In this document: positions 5,384-6,364 of the stretch, piece after piece
Layout: each line of letters starts with the position of its first letter
How positions within the stretch are numbered: position 1 is the stretch's first letter
DNA from: Gemmatimonadaceae bacterium
GTDB taxonomy: Bacteria; Gemmatimonadota; Gemmatimonadetes; Gemmatimonadales; Gemmatimonadaceae
Assembly: GCA_025356185.1 (NCBI GenBank)
Contig: JANXUN010000373.1
Span: forward strand, 1-6,364
Length of the DNA: 6,364 nt
Direction of reading: 5' to 3'
The notes under the pieces: model-generated
Database searches by the model: none
The model's input: only the letters and a program-made list of their open reading frames with translations
Told to the model about the DNA's origin: nothing
Translations under genes and position numbers: made by a program

Positions 5384-6364
5384 ATGTTGCGCCCCGTAGT
5401 CAGCAGCATCATCGCCGTCATGCTCATCGCGTTCTCCGCGAACGCGCAGACCGTTCGCGGCATTGTCTCGCGGACAGGAACACCGGTGTCGGGCGTCGTG
5501 GTGCAGTTGCTCGACGAGGCCGGCAACGTAGTGAGCTCCAACATTAGTGAGATAGACGGGCGTTATCGCGTTGGATCGACGCGCGCCGGTACCTTTCGCT
5601 TAAGCGCGCGCCGGATTGGATTCGCGAAACATCAAACAGATCTGTTCACGCTGACGGTGGGAGAAACGCGTGAGATTCCGATCGATCTTTCGGCAATAGC
5701 GATTTCTCTCGACACCATTCGCGTCCGTCCGCGCGCATGCGTCGCGCTGTCTCGCGCCGAGTCGGAAGTTGCCACGGTCTGGGAGCAAACGAAAACGGCG
5801 TTGCTCGCCACTGACGCCACGCAGGCCGGGCGACCAATGGCTACAACGGTGCTTCGCTACCATCAGATCGACAAAGGCGACGGGCCGCGTTTGCGCGAAG
5901 TGACGGTGCTGGAATCGGACTCGACGACGGCCCTTTGGTACGCGCCCTCGCCGCGCGTAATGCGCGACAAGGGCTACGCGGTCGTGTTGGCGCGCAACAC
6001 GATCCAGTTTTGGGCGCCAAGTCTCGAAGTGCTTACGTCGATCGAATTTGCACAAGATCACTGCGCACGGCTTGACGATGCGAGCGACGCCACATCACTG
6101 ATTCTCACCTTCGAGCCCACGCGATCGCGCCAGAATATCATCGACATCGGCGGTCGGATTGCGATCGATCGCCGCACCGCCGAGTTGCGCTGGCTGTCGT
6201 TTCGCTACACGAACATGATTGCCCCAACCGCACGCACGGAAGCCGGCGGACGCATGGAGTTCACGCGACTGAAAGATGCGTCATGGCTAATATCCGACTG
6301 GTCAATTCGCGTGCCGGTTACCGACAGCGTGCTGTCCGCCGATAAGCAGCGCACCACGGTCGCG
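5384..6364 (+). CDS. Secreted paralogue of the upstream protein, 3' end cut by window
   Basis: 327 residues are visible and the frame is open to the right edge. The signal peptide is short and clean: MLRPVVSSIIAVMLIAFSANA, cleaved before QTV at 22. The carboxypeptidase-regulatory-like domain follows (24-101: GIVSRTGTPVSGVVVQLLD, DGRYRVGSTRAGTFRL, RRIGF). Then comes the same unnamed domain as in the upstream neighbour, with VWEQ (132-135), ATDAT (142-146), FEP (243-245), FRYTN (273-277), GGRMEF (288-293) and the cysteines C119 and C227. From the first cysteine onward the shared blocks sit at a constant offset of 14 residues from the neighbour (GTG-based numbering). Third codon positions differ widely, so the duplication is old. 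ATG 5384 is 16 nt after the previous stop; no clear Shine-Dalgarno sequence is visible, so translational coupling is possible. I expect further sandwich repeats and a plug-like C-terminus beyond the window, but cannot see them. Confidence 0.88.
   Translation, partial: MLRPVVSSIIAVMLIAFSANAQTVRGIVSRTGTPVSGVVVQLLDEAGNVVSSNISEIDGRYRVGSTRAGTFRLSARRIGFAKHQTDLFTLTVGETREIPIDLSAIAISLDTIRVRPRACVALSRAESEVATVWEQTKTALLATDATQAGRPMATTVLRYHQIDKGDGPRLREVTVLESDSTTALWYAPSPRVMRDKGYAVVLARNTIQFWAPSLEVLTSIEFAQDHCARLDDASDATSLILTFEPTRSRQNIIDIGGRIAIDRRTAELRWLSFRYTNMIAPTARTEAGGRMEFTRLKDASWLISDWSIRVPVTDSVLSADKQRTTVA

Overview
The window reads as a GC-rich chromosomal segment of a Gemmatimonadota-like bacterium. The assignment rests on protein style, not on a marker gene. 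Two tandem secreted proteins combine a carboxypeptidase-regulatory-like beta-sandwich with the FLTREEL...AIEWFAGPAE type of C-terminal module common in that phylum. A secreted propeller protein carries the DSAGVRIVEN-type N-terminus also typical of it. No rRNA, tRNA, transposase, CRISPR array or phage gene was seen.

Left part, minus strand (1-1349): a two-gene unit. The upstream gene is an OsmC-family protein (GTG start at 1349, strong AAGGAG ribosome site, consensus TATAAT further upstream). It is followed after only 5 nt by a secreted beta-propeller protein that runs off the left edge. The propeller frame has no stop before the window edge, so a search for closed reading frames would miss it.

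Middle part (1350-2630): positions 1350-1634 hold the upstream region of the OsmC unit and of a divergent small three-helix membrane protein (1635-1952, plus). Between that gene and a convergent HNH nuclease gene (2196-2600, minus) lies a 115-bp imperfect palindrome with CGGA units repeated about every 10 bp. Next to it is an 11-bp perfect terminator hairpin that overlaps the end of the HNH gene.

Right part, plus strand (2630-6364): a 104-aa helical protein of unknown function starts 29 nt from the divergent HNH start. It is followed by a 792-aa secreted multidomain protein and, 16 nt later, a second paralogous secreted protein cut by the right edge. The close spacing suggests one transcript. 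The two paralogues share a beta-sandwich and a roughly 200-residue domain that I cannot name, including a cysteine pair exactly 108 residues apart in both.

The window does not contain an obvious defence or mobile system. The least explained items are the unnamed shared domain of the tandem pair, the barrel-less plug-like C-terminus, and the palindrome.
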